A DNA stretch of 12,407 nucleotides from positions 1 to 12,407 of the forward strand of contig DASQVO010000228.1 of the NCBI GenBank assembly GCA_035640715.1, given 5' to 3'. This document shows positions 1 to 7,221 of this stretch, in pieces (the stretch's first letter is position 1; each line of letters opens with the position of its first letter). This stretch comes from DASQVO01 sp035640715. GTDB lineage: Bacteria > Actinomycetota > Actinomycetes > Streptosporangiales > Streptosporangiaceae. The notes below the pieces were generated by a model. That model had not been told where the DNA came from and searched no databases. It saw only the letters and a list, made by a program, of their open reading frames with translations. The translations under genes were made by a program, and so were the position numbers.

Positions 1-221
1 TCCCATGTCAGAGGCAAAGCAGCAAGGCCTCTGCCTGAGTTTGCGGCACAGACGAAACGGTCCCCAGTACGAGGCGAAACCAGGACCAGATAGCCAAGCG
101 GCGCATCGAAGACGCGCTACGCGACCCCGGTGAGCCCGGAGGAGACAGCTGAGGCTTGGGCACGTATTGGGCACAGCCAGCCGTAGCCAGCCGGTCTCAG
201 CCGTAGCCAGCCGGAGAACGC
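1..221. other. Gene-poor segment with possible 3' gene remnant and short direct repeats
   Basis: No intact gene is visible. In the third forward frame an open stretch runs from 39 to a TGA at 150-152 and ends with a hydrophilic, protein-like tail (QDQIAKRRIEDALRD...). It has no start codon and could be the last residues of a broken gene. A 17-bp direct repeat, CAGCCGTAGCCAGCCGG, occurs at 178-194 and 198-214 (period 20), just after a GGGCAC repeat at 158-163 and 169-174. The segment abuts the 3' end of the tRNA-Thr, the usual side for integrated elements. No attachment-site duplication or integrase can be seen in this window, so an integration remnant is only a possibility. Confidence 0.3.
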
Positions 222-264
222 AAGACGGCCCCTCACCGCGTTTCCGCAGGTGGGGGGCCGTCTT
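222..264. terminator. Strong bidirectional hairpin terminator beside tRNA-Thr
   Basis: The arms at 222-237 and 249-264 form a 16-bp stem with a single G-U pair around an 11-nt loop (238-248). On the plus strand the stem ends in a short T run. On the minus strand the hairpin starts 15 nt after the tRNA 3' end, so it can end the tRNA transcript and also any transcript arriving from the left. Confidence 0.75.
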
Positions 265-279
265 TGCTGGCTGGTGGAG

Positions 280-352
280 AGCCCCGTTACGGAATCGAAC
301 CGTAGACCTTCTCCTTACCATGGAGACGCTCTGCCGACTGAGCTAACGGGGC
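280..352 (-). tRNA. tRNA-Thr (anticodon GGU)
   Basis: Reading the minus strand gives a full 73-nt cloverleaf. The acceptor stem is GCCCCGT/ACGGGGC, the D stem GCTC/GAGC, the anticodon stem TCTCC/GGAGA with loop ATGGTAA, and the T stem TACGG/CCGTA with loop TTCGATT. Loop positions 34-36 read GGT, the threonine anticodon decoding ACC and ACU. The discriminator base is U. The CCA end is not encoded, as is common in actinomycetes. A TANNNT-type box (TACGGT on the minus strand, plus positions 362-367) lies about 9 nt upstream and could be the -10 element, but no matching -35 is clear. A strong hairpin follows the 3' end. Confidence 0.95.
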
Positions 353-705
353 ACCGCTGACACCGTAGCAGGCGCAGCCAACGCGGCGCGGGCCATCCCA
401 CCGGGTCGCAGACCCGATGTCCTTCCCGCGCCAAGTGAGCATACACGGAACCGATCGGGGAGCCGAAATCGTCCTATCCGTAGCCACCACGGCTTCTGGC
501 TGCCCAGTGTCGTATCGCGGTACGGACGCCGGTGACCGTCCGGAACCGGTCTCGAACTGCCGGGCGGAAGGGGTGGCGGCGAGCGCCCCTCTTAGTGTCG
601 AATAGGAGCGTCCGTGACCAAAAGACACCCGTTGTACCCAATGTGACCACAATGCCGAAGAGCAGATCCCCCAGACGTGACAGCCAACACAGACAGGGCG
701 TCCTG
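353..705. other. Intergenic region without a supported gene
   Basis: This spacer lies between the tRNA and the surface-protein gene. The open frame of the downstream gene extends back to a GTG at 532, but residues before 706 are Arg/Ser-rich and lack a ribosome binding site, so I treat them as leader. A GTG at 614 with GGAG 5 nt upstream opens only a 10-codon frame. Promoters for both flanking genes must lie here, but no pair of -35 and -10 boxes is convincing. Confidence 0.4.
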
Positions 706-1977
706 ATGCCATCCGCGCACACGCGACCGGTCACACTCGGCCTGGCCACTGGCCTCTTCGTGATTTCGAGCGGCGTGACCGCCACGGCCTTGGCAGCCAC
801 CCCCACCCCTACGGCTACGCCATCCACTACCGTGAAGCCGTCAAGCTCGGCGACCTCCACCACCGTGAAGCCGTCAAGCTCCGCCAGCTCCACTGCCAAG
901 CCATCAAGCTCGGCGACCTCCTCCAGCACGAAGCCATCAAGCCCGACGACCTCCTCCAGCACCGCGAAGCCATTCGCGGCAGCCAGCCCCAGCGCATCGG
1001 CAACAGCATCCGCGACCCCCACACCGACGATGGGCAAGACGTCATCGGGCTCCGGCAGCGGCAGCACCTCGACCACGAGTCCCAGCCCGCCGCCTAGCAG
1101 CAGCCCGACATCATCGCCGTCCCCCACACCGACGCTCACGCAGCCGTTCCTCGCCGTCGCAGCCTCCGAGAGCAGCGTGCAGCCCGGCGGCACGGTCCTG
1201 TTCAGGATCTCCGCTTGGGCCTCCTCCAGTGAAAAAGGCACGATCACGACGACAGTGAAGCGGAGCGACAAGACGCCGGCTTTCAGCCCACCAACGTTCA
1301 CTGTCGGCGGCTGCACTAGCAAGGCGAGCTGTACTGTCTCGCTGCAGTCAAACAAGCCGAACACACCGAATGCAGAGGCCGAGCTCGTCGTACCGAAATC
1401 CGCTCCGTCGGGCGACAAGATAACGTTTACCACCATCGTCACCGTTGGTAACAGGAGTTCAGCGCTGAAGAAGAGCGAGTCGACGGTTATAACGGTGACC
1501 AAGGCGACTTCGGCGTCACAGAGCCCGAGCGCGGGTTCCTCCAAGAGCAAGACAAGCAAGGCTGGCGGGTCAACGGGCAAGAAGACGTCGGCCGGCTCGA
1601 CGGCAACGACCCCGGGCGTATCAGGGACGACCTACAGCCTCGGCAAGAGCCTTCCTATCGGCCCGCTGCCGGCCGTAGGTGCCACCGGAGTGCCAGGGAT
1701 TTCGACAACCATCCCGGCTGGCAACGCCTCGAACCTCTTCCCGCAGATCAACCCGTCAGCGGCCCCTAGCCCGGCACCGAGCACGCAGGCCGACCTGGGC
1801 AAGCGAGGGGCGCAGCCGGTTGCCGACTCCTCAACCATTCCGCTCTCGCTGAGCAGCTCGGAGTTTGGCGCGCAGATCTTTGGGCTGATCGTGCTGCTGC
1901 TCGGGGTCGCGATCGCGGTCACCCGGATCTCGCTGCGGAAGACGCGAACCTCAGGCGGGGGCGGCACCGGCAACTAG
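706..1977 (+). CDS. Secreted, membrane-anchored surface protein with Ser/Thr/Pro stalk
   Basis: No named family is recognised. The 423-residue product starts with a signal peptide (hydrophobic residues 9-30, likely cleavage after ALA). Next is a low-complexity stalk, residues 31-147, including imperfect 10-11-residue KPSSS-type repeats at about 43-89. A likely beta-sandwich domain follows at about 148-267 (alternating hydrophobic strands; Cys203 and Cys209 could form a disulfide), then a second Ser/Thr/Gly/Pro linker. A single transmembrane helix at about 387-410 precedes a short basic tail. No LPXTG-type sorting motif is seen, so the membrane helix is the anchor. ATG 706 is chosen because the signal peptide begins there and AGGG lies 8 nt upstream; the in-frame GTG 532 would add a 58-residue Arg-rich extension before it. 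The stalk looks suited to carrying the domain through the cell wall and could be O-glycosylated (inference). It converges on the next gene across a hairpin region. Confidence 0.75.
   Translation: MPSAHTRPVTLGLATGLFVISSGVTATALAATPTPTATPSTTVKPSSSATSTTVKPSSSASSTAKPSSSATSSSTKPSSPTTSSSTAKPFAAASPSASATASATPTPTMGKTSSGSGSGSTSTTSPSPPPSSSPTSSPSPTPTLTQPFLAVAASESSVQPGGTVLFRISAWASSSEKGTITTTVKRSDKTPAFSPPTFTVGGCTSKASCTVSLQSNKPNTPNAEAELVVPKSAPSGDKITFTTIVTVGNRSSALKKSESTVITVTKATSASQSPSAGSSKSKTSKAGGSTGKKTSAGSTATTPGVSGTTYSLGKSLPIGPLPAVGATGVPGISTTIPAGNASNLFPQINPSAAPSPAPSTQADLGKRGAQPVADSSTIPLSLSSSEFGAQIFGLIVLLLGVAIAVTRISLRKTRTSGGGGTGN
832..972 (+). repeat. Imperfect tandem repeats encoding KPSSS units
   Basis: About four units of 30-36 bp, each containing AAGCC(G/A)TCAAGC followed by a Ser/Thr-coding stretch, are arranged head to tail inside the stalk of the surface protein. 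Both the DNA and the encoded peptide (K-P-S-S-S/P-A/T-T/S) repeat, which points to expansion by slippage or unequal recombination. Confidence 0.75.
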
Positions 1978-2004
1978 GCACGCGCGGCCGGTCCCGACGC
2001 GAGG

Positions 2005-2069
2005 CGGCTGCCCTTATGCGCTGGCAAGCACTGGGCAGCCGTCCCGCGCCCGCGCTGGCCGCGGGACGG
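2005..2069. terminator. Overlapping hairpins between convergent genes
   Basis: Two perfect stems lie in the 113-bp gap between convergent genes. One is a 9-bp stem (2005-2013 with 2033-2041, 19-nt loop). The other is a 10-bp stem (2039-2048 with 2060-2069, 11-nt loop). They share 2039-2041, so they compete or stack. There is no T run, as is usual for high-GC terminators. The position suits termination of both transcripts. Confidence 0.65.
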
Positions 2070-2090
2070 TCCGCTGCTGTTACCCGCCAG

Positions 2091-4319
2091 CTAATGCTTC
2101 TTCTTGACGACTAGCTCAACGTCCGGCCGTATCGAACGCATCGTCTTCGCGAGGGCCGTCGCGTTCATGGTGGGAGACACGACCTCGCCGAAGCTGTCGT
2201 TATCGAACCAGGTACACATCGCCACGCTGCCCGGCTGGGATGCCGTCGCGTTCACGCACGCGGCGTCGCCGCCCAGCGTGCCCGCGCTTGTGATCTTGGC
2301 GCCCTTGAACCGCTGGGTGAAGCTGTTCACCGAGTCAACCGGGGACGCATTGGCCAGGTTCCCGCCGATGAACAGGATGATCTGCGGGGTGGCGCCCGAG
2401 ACGGAGGTACCAGCCTCGTATACCGCCTCGACCACGTGACTTGCCTGCCCCGAGCTCATGTTGATGACGTCCTTGCGCAGCTGCCCTACGTTCATCTGCT
2501 GCTCCAGAGCGGGCCTGCGGACGAACGCGGCTATGCGGTTCGGTGTCACGAGGGAGTGCGCGGGGCCGCCCGGGCCCGACGGGAACGCCGTCACGAGGAT
2601 GGCCACGATGGCCACCACGGCGGCGGCCATGACACCGCCAAGCGCGATCCAGAGGCGGCGATCCCCGCTGCGGCCGCGGCGGCGGCCCGCGGGCCGGCTG
2701 GTAGTGCGGGCGGGCAGGGGATTCCCGATGCGGCCGCCGCGCCCGGCTTTCCCACCACGTCCTGGCCTATCAGCCGGTATATCGATCGACGTGTCCGCAG
2801 GACCCAGAGCTTCGAGAAGACCGGCAGCCCCGCCGCGCCCGGCTTTCCCGCCACGTCCTGGCCTATCAGCCGGTATATCGATCGACGTGTCCGCGGGACC
2901 GGGAGCTTCGAGAAGACCGGTGGCAGCGTCGTTGCCCAGCACAACCGTGGCGTTCGGCGCCGCGCCGTCCAGCACGCCAGCGGCGGGCAGCATGCCGGTA
3001 CCGTCGAGCATGCCGGTGCTATCCAGCATGCCGGTGCTATCCAGCCCGCCGGTGGCGGCGCGGTCCCGGCTGACCGCGTCCGTCCCGGTGAGCAGGCCGG
3101 TTGCCGCCGGGAAGCCGCGATCCGCGTGGTAGCCGCCGTCGTCATAGGTCGGCTGGCCGTATCCGGCCCCAGCGTGCGAGGCGGCGTCCTCGTAGGCCGG
3201 CGCGTTCGCGAAAGCGGGCTCATCCCCGTAAGCAGGGCTATCGCTGTAGGCGCCGGCGGGACGGCCGGCCTCGGCCGGGCCGGCGTCCGGGTAGCGGCTG
3301 TAACCCTCGTCGGCGTAGGCCGGAGCGCCATAACCGGCCTGCTGGCCGGACGGATCGCGGTAGCCCGCGTTCGCATAACCGGCATCCTGATACGAGGGAT
3401 CAGGGTAGCCCGGGCTTTCATGGGCAGGGCCGGGATACCGCGCGTCCCCGTAGCCGGGGTCCCCGTAACCAGGATCGCCGAACCCGGGATCGCCGTAATC
3501 CTGGTTGCCGTAGGCCGGATGCTGGTAGCCGAGGCCGCCGTAGTTAGCCTCCCCTGCCCCGTAGCCCGCGCCCTGGCCAGTTACACCGGCCTGCCCGTAG
3601 CCCGATTCCTGATAACTCTGGCCGAGTCGGTAGCCTGGCTCGCCGCCTGCGAGGCCAGCCTCGTGGCTGTCACCAATGCCCTGGCCCGGGTAACCCCTGT
3701 CCTGGTAACCAGCGTCGTCGTAGCGAGGTTCCGCGTAGCGGGTATCCGCGTATCCGGAGTTCCCGTAGTCCGCGTCCGGGTATCCGGGGCCGGCATCGGA
3801 GTCTGTGTAACCCGGCTGGCCGTAGCGCTGCTGGTCGTACTCTGGCGCGGCATATCCGTTCGCGCCGTAACCTGCCGTGCCGTTCGCGCCGTAGTGCCCC
3901 GCGTCATCAGGCCGGCCGCCGCCGATGCCGCCGTTCCAGTAGCCGCCCTGGCCGGGACCGTCCTGGCTCATACCGGGCTCGGCGGCACTGCCCGCGCCAG
4001 CACCGGGCTGTCCGCTGGCAGGCTGGCTGTAACCCGCGGCGTCATAGCTGCCGCTGCCGTTCCGGGGCGCGGGCAGCGCGGCATACCAGCTGGGCTCGCC
4101 GTAGCTGGTGCCGTTGTAGCCGTTGGGGCCGCCGTAGCCGTTGGGTCCGCCGTACTCGTGTCCCAGGCCGCCGCTTTCATCCTCATCTTGCGCGTACTGG
4201 GCGTAGCTCGAGTAGCCGCCCACGGCGTCACGCGAGTCGTGCGCCGCGTCGATGACGGAAGCGTGCCTGGCCGGCATCCGCCGACGGTCATCTTCCTCCG
4301 GCGGCCATCCGCTACTCAT
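2091..4319 (-). CDS. Type II membrane protein: long Tyr/Gly-rich N-terminus, extracytoplasmic C-terminal domain
   Basis: This 742-residue protein is of unknown function. An acidic start leads into a very long low-complexity region (about residues 33-400) of GY, YGDP, PGY, AGY and similar units rich in Tyr, Gly, Asp and Pro. TGMLDS-type repeats follow (about 415-445), then a near-exact 32-residue duplication (about 467-529), an Arg/Gly-rich basic stretch (about 530-555) and one membrane helix (556-579). The C-terminal 163 residues should be outside the membrane, since the basic flank precedes the helix. That part has two cysteines (about 688 and 702) in a G-A-A-C...M-C-T-W-F-D pattern and ends KKKH. 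I recall similar helix-plus-domain proteins with a CxWxD motif in many actinomycetes, all uncharacterised. The start ATG has a weak GGAAG too close upstream; the in-frame ATG at codon 15 is an alternative. The gene is divergent from proS. Confidence 0.75.
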   Translation of the reverse strand: MSSGWPPEEDDRRRMPARHASVIDAAHDSRDAVGGYSSYAQYAQDEDESGGLGHEYGGPNGYGGPNGYNGTSYGEPSWYAALPAPRNGSGSYDAAGYSQPASGQPGAGAGSAAEPGMSQDGPGQGGYWNGGIGGGRPDDAGHYGANGTAGYGANGYAAPEYDQQRYGQPGYTDSDAGPGYPDADYGNSGYADTRYAEPRYDDAGYQDRGYPGQGIGDSHEAGLAGGEPGYRLGQSYQESGYGQAGVTGQGAGYGAGEANYGGLGYQHPAYGNQDYGDPGFGDPGYGDPGYGDARYPGPAHESPGYPDPSYQDAGYANAGYRDPSGQQAGYGAPAYADEGYSRYPDAGPAEAGRPAGAYSDSPAYGDEPAFANAPAYEDAASHAGAGYGQPTYDDGGYHADRGFPAATGLLTGTDAVSRDRAATGGLDSTGMLDSTGMLDGTGMLPAAGVLDGAAPNATVVLGNDAATGLLEAPGPADTSIDIPADRPGRGGKAGRGGAAGLLEALGPADTSIDIPADRPGRGGKAGRGGRIGNPLPARTTSRPAGRRRGRSGDRRLWIALGGVMAAAVVAIVAILVTAFPSGPGGPAHSLVTPNRIAAFVRRPALEQQMNVGQLRKDVINMSSGQASHVVEAVYEAGTSVSGATPQIILFIGGNLANASPVDSVNSFTQRFKGAKITSAGTLGGDAACVNATASQPGSVAMCTWFDNDSFGEVVSPTMNATALAKTMRSIRPDVELVVKKKH
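2734..2920 (-). repeat. 96-bp tandem duplication inside the Tyr/Gly-rich membrane protein gene
   Basis: Positions 2734-2824 and 2830-2920 are copies of the same 91-bp segment with only four mismatches and a period of 96 bp, exactly 32 codons. Each copy encodes the motif GLLEA/LxGPADTSIDIPADRP followed by GRGGKAGRGG. The reading frame is kept, and the low divergence indicates a recent in-frame duplication. Confidence 0.9.
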
Positions 4320-4456
4320 ACTTCCGCGTCACCCCCGCACTGTGATAGGGAAAGGCTGAACGACGCTCAGTACATCATTGCGACAAAACAGGCGACTCCG
4401 CTACCTCGTCGGCGACATGCGCTCCTCTTCGGTCATGGCATCACACGTTACTGGTC

Positions 4457-4462
4457 TAACCT
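4457..4462 (+). promoter_or_regulatory. Candidate -10 box for leaderless proS transcript
   Basis: TAACCT fits the actinobacterial TANNNT -10 pattern and ends 7 nt before GTG 4470. No Shine-Dalgarno sequence precedes any plausible start of proS. The simplest reading is transcription starting at or next to the first base of the start codon. No good -35 box is visible. Confidence 0.4.
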
Positions 4463-4469
4463 CGTGGAT

Positions 4470-5909
4470 GTGGCACGAGACGAACGCGGGGTGACACCGC
4501 AGAGCGAAGACTTCTCCGCCTGGTACAACGAACTGGTCTTCAAGGCGGAACTTGTCGACCGCGGCCCGGCCAAGGGCACGATGGTCATCCGGCCCTACGG
4601 CTACCGCATCTGGGAGCTGCTCCAGGCCGACCTGGACCGGCGGATCAAGGAGACCGGTCACTCCAACGCGTACTTCCCGCTGCTGATCCCGGAGAGTTAC
4701 CTGCGGCGCGAGGCCGAGCACGTGGAGGGGTTCGCACCCGAGCTCGCGGTCGTCACCCATGCAGGCGGGAAGGAACTGGAGGAGCCGCTCGTCGTCCGCC
4801 CCACCTCGGAGACGGTCATCGGCGAGATGATGGCCAAGTGGATCAGTTCCCACCGGGACCTTCCGATGCTGCTGAACCAGTGGGCGAACGTGGTCCGCTG
4901 GGAGCTGCGCCCCCGGATGTTCCTGCGCACCACCGAATTCCTCTGGCAGGAAGGCCACACGGCGCACGCCGACGAGGCGGACGCGATGCGCGAGACCATG
5001 CTGGCGCTTGCCTTCTACGCGGCCACGGCCCGCGAGATGGCGGCGATGCCAGTCATCGAGGGCGAGAAAACGCCCGGTGAGCGCTTCGCCGGGGCCAAGC
5101 GGACGTTCACGATCGAAGGCATGATGCGCGACGGCCGCGCGCTGCAGGCCGGCACCTCTCATTACATGGGCACGAACTTCGCGCGCGCCTTCAACATCCA
5201 GTACGCCGGCGAGGACGGCGCCCTGACGCTCTGCCACACCACCTCGTGGGGGATGAGCACGCGCATGATCGGCGGCGTGATCATGACACACGGTGATGAC
5301 AAGGGCCTGGTGCTGCCGCCGCGGCTCGCCCCGTACCAGGTGGTCATCGTCCCGATCGGGCGCGGTGAGCAGGCCGGTGAAGTTGCGTCGGCCGCAGCCG
5401 CGCTGGCGCGGCGGCTCGCCGACGCCGGTATCCGGGCCCATGTGGACGACAGGCCGCAGCTGTCCCCGGGCTTCAAGTTCAATGACTGGGAGCTGCGCGG
5501 CGTGCCGATCAGGCTGGAACTCGGGCCGAGGGACCTGGCCGCCGGCAGCGCGGTGATGGCCCGGCGGCTCGGTGACGGCAAGGAGAGCATCACGCTGGAG
5601 GGGGCACCGGCACGGCTGGCTGACGAGCTGGAAGCCTTCCAGGCCTTCCTGCTTGAGCGGGCGACCGCGTTCCGCGATGAGCGGACCGTTACGACCGATG
5701 CATGGGACGAGTTCGCCGCGGCGGTCGCGACCGGCTGGGCCCGCGCGTTGCACTGCGGGGCACCGGAATGCGAAGACGACATCAAGGCGGAAACCGGGGC
5801 AACGCCACGCTGCGTCCCGCTCGAGGCGGAGGCGGAATCCGGCCCCTGCATTCGCTGTGGCCAGCCCTCCGCCTACGGCAAGCGGGTCATCTTCGGCCGC
5901 GCGTACTGA
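4470..5909 (+). CDS. proS: Prolyl-tRNA synthetase, archaeal/eukaryotic-like (ProS type 3)
   Basis: This cytoplasmic class II aminoacyl-tRNA synthetase charges tRNA-Pro with proline using ATP. From GTG 4470 it has 479 residues, the usual size for the type-3 family. The class II core shows the proline-site RPTSETV loop (110-116), motif 2 (R143 through FLRTTEFLWQEGHTAH, about 151-166) and motif 3 (GMSTRMIGG, about 261-269, with R265). An anticodon-binding domain (about 288-385) follows. The C-terminal zinc-type domain has Cys429, Cys434, Cys460 and Cys463 and ends with the Tyr typical of this family. The bacterial-type editing insertion is absent. The open frame continues far upstream, but that part is antisense to the neighbouring gene. 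GTG 4464 and GTG 4491 are alternative starts; 4470 fits the -10 box and the family N-terminus. It may be the only ProRS or a second copy; the window cannot tell. Confidence 0.95.
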   Translation: MARDERGVTPQSEDFSAWYNELVFKAELVDRGPAKGTMVIRPYGYRIWELLQADLDRRIKETGHSNAYFPLLIPESYLRREAEHVEGFAPELAVVTHAGGKELEEPLVVRPTSETVIGEMMAKWISSHRDLPMLLNQWANVVRWELRPRMFLRTTEFLWQEGHTAHADEADAMRETMLALAFYAATAREMAAMPVIEGEKTPGERFAGAKRTFTIEGMMRDGRALQAGTSHYMGTNFARAFNIQYAGEDGALTLCHTTSWGMSTRMIGGVIMTHGDDKGLVLPPRLAPYQVVIVPIGRGEQAGEVASAAAALARRLADAGIRAHVDDRPQLSPGFKFNDWELRGVPIRLELGPRDLAAGSAVMARRLGDGKESITLEGAPARLADELEAFQAFLLERATAFRDERTVTTDAWDEFAAAVATGWARALHCGAPECEDDIKAETGATPRCVPLEAEAESGPCIRCGQPSAYGKRVIFGRAY

Positions 5910-5928
5910 GGCTGCCCACGGCACCCTG

Positions 5929-5994
5929 CACCGCACCGCCGCACCGCACCGCGCCGCCACATCGCGCCGCGCCACTCGCCCCGCCACATCGCGC
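5929..5994. repeat. CCGCAC-rich simple repeat and 14-bp direct repeat
   Basis: Downstream of proS, irregular repeats of CCGCAC and CGCC lead into two copies of CCGCCACATCGCGC at 5954-5967 and 5981-5994. No gene or clear hairpin terminator is seen in the spacer between proS and the MerR regulator, so this tract is the only structure there before the palindrome at 6067. Confidence 0.6.
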
Positions 5995-6066
5995 TACGCC
6001 ACCCCCCATCCGTGTACTGCTGTGACATTTACCAGCCCTCTGGCGCTTCACCTCAATGAAATCGTT

Positions 6067-6080
6067 TTACTCATGAGTAA
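6067..6080. promoter_or_regulatory. Perfect 14-bp palindrome, candidate MerR operator
   Basis: TTACTCATGAGTAA is perfectly self-complementary and lies 28 bp before the ATG of the MerR-family gene, in an AT-richer patch of an otherwise GC-rich window. MerR proteins bind dyads within their own promoters, so an autoregulatory operator is likely. A -35/-10 pair with the 19-bp spacing typical of the family could not be assigned with confidence. Confidence 0.55.
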
Positions 6081-6108
6081 CTAAGGCCAGCTCCACCGGG
6101 ATGCCCAT

Positions 6109-6936
6109 ATGTTCAGCACCAGGGAATTCGCCCGCATCGGCCTGGTGTCGGTGCGCATGCTGCGTAACTATGAGTTCACCGGGCTGCTCCAGCCGACCCG
6201 CGTCGACGCCAGCGGCCGCCGCTTCTACGAGGCCGACCAGTTGCCACGGCTCAACCGGATCCTCGCGCTGAAGGATCTCGGCTTCACCCTGGAGCAGGTG
6301 CGGACGATCCTCGATGCGCAGGTAAGCGGGGCCGAACTGCACGGCATGCTGCAGCTGCGGCAAACCGAGCTCGCGGCCCGGATCGCGGCCGATACCGCGC
6401 GGCTTGAGCGGGTCGAGGCGCGGCTGAGGACAATCGCCAGCGAGGGCTACGTTCCCGGCAGCGAAGTGGTCACCAAGGACATCAAGCCAGTCCGGATCGC
6501 GGAGCTTGCGGCCATCGCCGACGGCTACGCCGCCGAGACCCTCGGGCGCGTGATCCGGCCGCTCCAGTCGGAGCTCACCCAGCGCATGTCGGAGGCCGGC
6601 CTGGCCCCCGACGGGCCGGCCATCGCCTACTATGACGCCATTCCCGGGTCCGACGGCGACACCGTGACCGTGCACGCCGCCTACCCGGTGAAGGACGAGC
6701 CGGACCAGGCCCGGGACTTCACGATCGCCGACCTGCCCGGTGCGGGACCCGCCGCCACGCTGATCCACCATGGGCCGATGAGCCAGGCTGGCACGAGCTT
6801 CGAGGCCCTGGCGCGCTGGATCGACGTCCACGGCTACACCAGCGCCGGCTACATGCGGGAGGTCTACCTCGACTGCCCGAGCGACGCACAGGACCGCTGG
6901 GTCACCGAACTCCAGATGACGATAGAAGCCGATTAG
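6109..6936 (+). CDS. MerR-family transcriptional regulator with GyrI-like effector-binding domain
   Basis: This 275-residue regulator has the BmrR-like architecture. The N-terminal winged helix-turn-helix (residues 1-70) contains the hallmark VSVRMLRNYEFTGLLQP (14-29) and GFTLEQVRTIL (58-68). A dimerising coiled coil spans about 75-115. The C-terminal GyrI-like/effector-binding domain (about 120-272) starts with VVTKDIKPVRIAEL and includes the family-typical GPAIAYYD segment. Proteins of this type sense lipophilic or cationic small molecules and activate efflux or related genes from promoters with long spacers. ATG 6109 has GGGA 7 nt upstream. A perfect palindrome lies 28 bp upstream. No adjacent efflux gene is present, so its target is either itself or elsewhere. 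It is in the same direction as proS but 199 bp away, probably a separate transcript. Confidence 0.9.
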   Translation: MFSTREFARIGLVSVRMLRNYEFTGLLQPTRVDASGRRFYEADQLPRLNRILALKDLGFTLEQVRTILDAQVSGAELHGMLQLRQTELAARIAADTARLERVEARLRTIASEGYVPGSEVVTKDIKPVRIAELAAIADGYAAETLGRVIRPLQSELTQRMSEAGLAPDGPAIAYYDAIPGSDGDTVTVHAAYPVKDEPDQARDFTIADLPGAGPAATLIHHGPMSQAGTSFEALARWIDVHGYTSAGYMREVYLDCPSDAQDRWVTELQMTIEAD

Positions 6937-6951
6937 CCGCCCTCAGGCCCT

Positions 6952-6989
6952 CCGCCCGCCAGGGGGCGGTCCCGCCCCGCCAGGGGCGG
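6952..6989. terminator. Tandem GC hairpins after the MerR gene
   Basis: Two similar hairpins follow the MerR stop codon with a period of 20 bp: CCGCCC/GGGCGG (6952-6957 with 6964-6969) and the perfect CCGCCCC/GGGGCGG (6972-6978 with 6983-6989, loop GCCA). They lack a T run but sit where a terminator is expected. Confidence 0.55.
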
Positions 6990-7176
6990 TCCCCAGGGAC
7001 GCGTGCCGGGAGTCCGCCCGCGCAGCCCGGCGGCGGGCAGCTGCCATGCGGCACCCGTTCGGGCCCGATATCACGGCGGTCTCCCAGCCCGCCGTGCCGG
7101 TTCCTGCTGTGCCGTTATCGCGTCCTGCTCGGGACCAGAGTCGCGGAGGTCCCGCCGAATCGCGGGAAATTAGGTC
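6990..7176. other. Intergenic region without a supported gene
   Basis: Open frames here have no ribosome binding site and no protein-like composition on either strand. A small hairpin (TCCCGC at 7150-7155 with GCGGGA at 7162-7167) lies immediately before the promoter at 7177. Confidence 0.4.
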
Positions 7177-7204
7177 TTGACGTAAGCCTGCCCGGACGTA
7201 CGAT
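7177..7204 (+). promoter_or_regulatory. Sigma-70-type promoter for the transporter leader
   Basis: TTGACG (7177-7182) and TACGAT (7199-7204) are separated by 16 bp. This is the best housekeeping promoter match in the window. Transcription would begin near 7211, pass the GTATAC site at 7223, the broken small gene and the structured segment, and continue into the OFA transporter about 745 nt downstream. Confidence 0.6.
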
Positions 7205-7221
7205 AGCCGTATCCTGCCGAC

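Noticed and set aside
532..705. Upstream GTG extension of the surface protein
   Set aside because: It would place 58 Arg-rich residues before an obvious signal peptide, and has no ribosome binding site.
832..972. Repeats in the surface protein gene as a CRISPR or regulatory array
   Set aside because: Repeats are in frame and encode a typical Ser/Thr/Pro stalk.
474..1580. Long minus-strand open frame opposite the surface protein
   Set aside because: Val/Gly/Leu-rich mirror of the Ser/Thr/Pro repeats with no ribosome binding site; the plus strand has a signal peptide and membrane anchor.
2436..4463. Long plus-strand open frame running in frame into proS, which would make a 1157-residue fusion
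   Set aside because: It is antisense to the Tyr/Gly-rich membrane protein, whose repeats leave the opposite frame open. Its translation is low-complexity Arg/Val/Ala, and the ProRS family N-terminus begins at about 4470.
4401..5987. Minus-strand open frame of over 500 codons opposite proS
   Set aside because: Shadow of a confidently identified synthetase; composition is Arg/Gly/His/Val-rich and unlike a protein.
5929..5994. CCGCAC/CGCC repeats as a CRISPR-like array
   Set aside because: Units are short and irregular with no spacers of constant length; simple-sequence expansion explains them.
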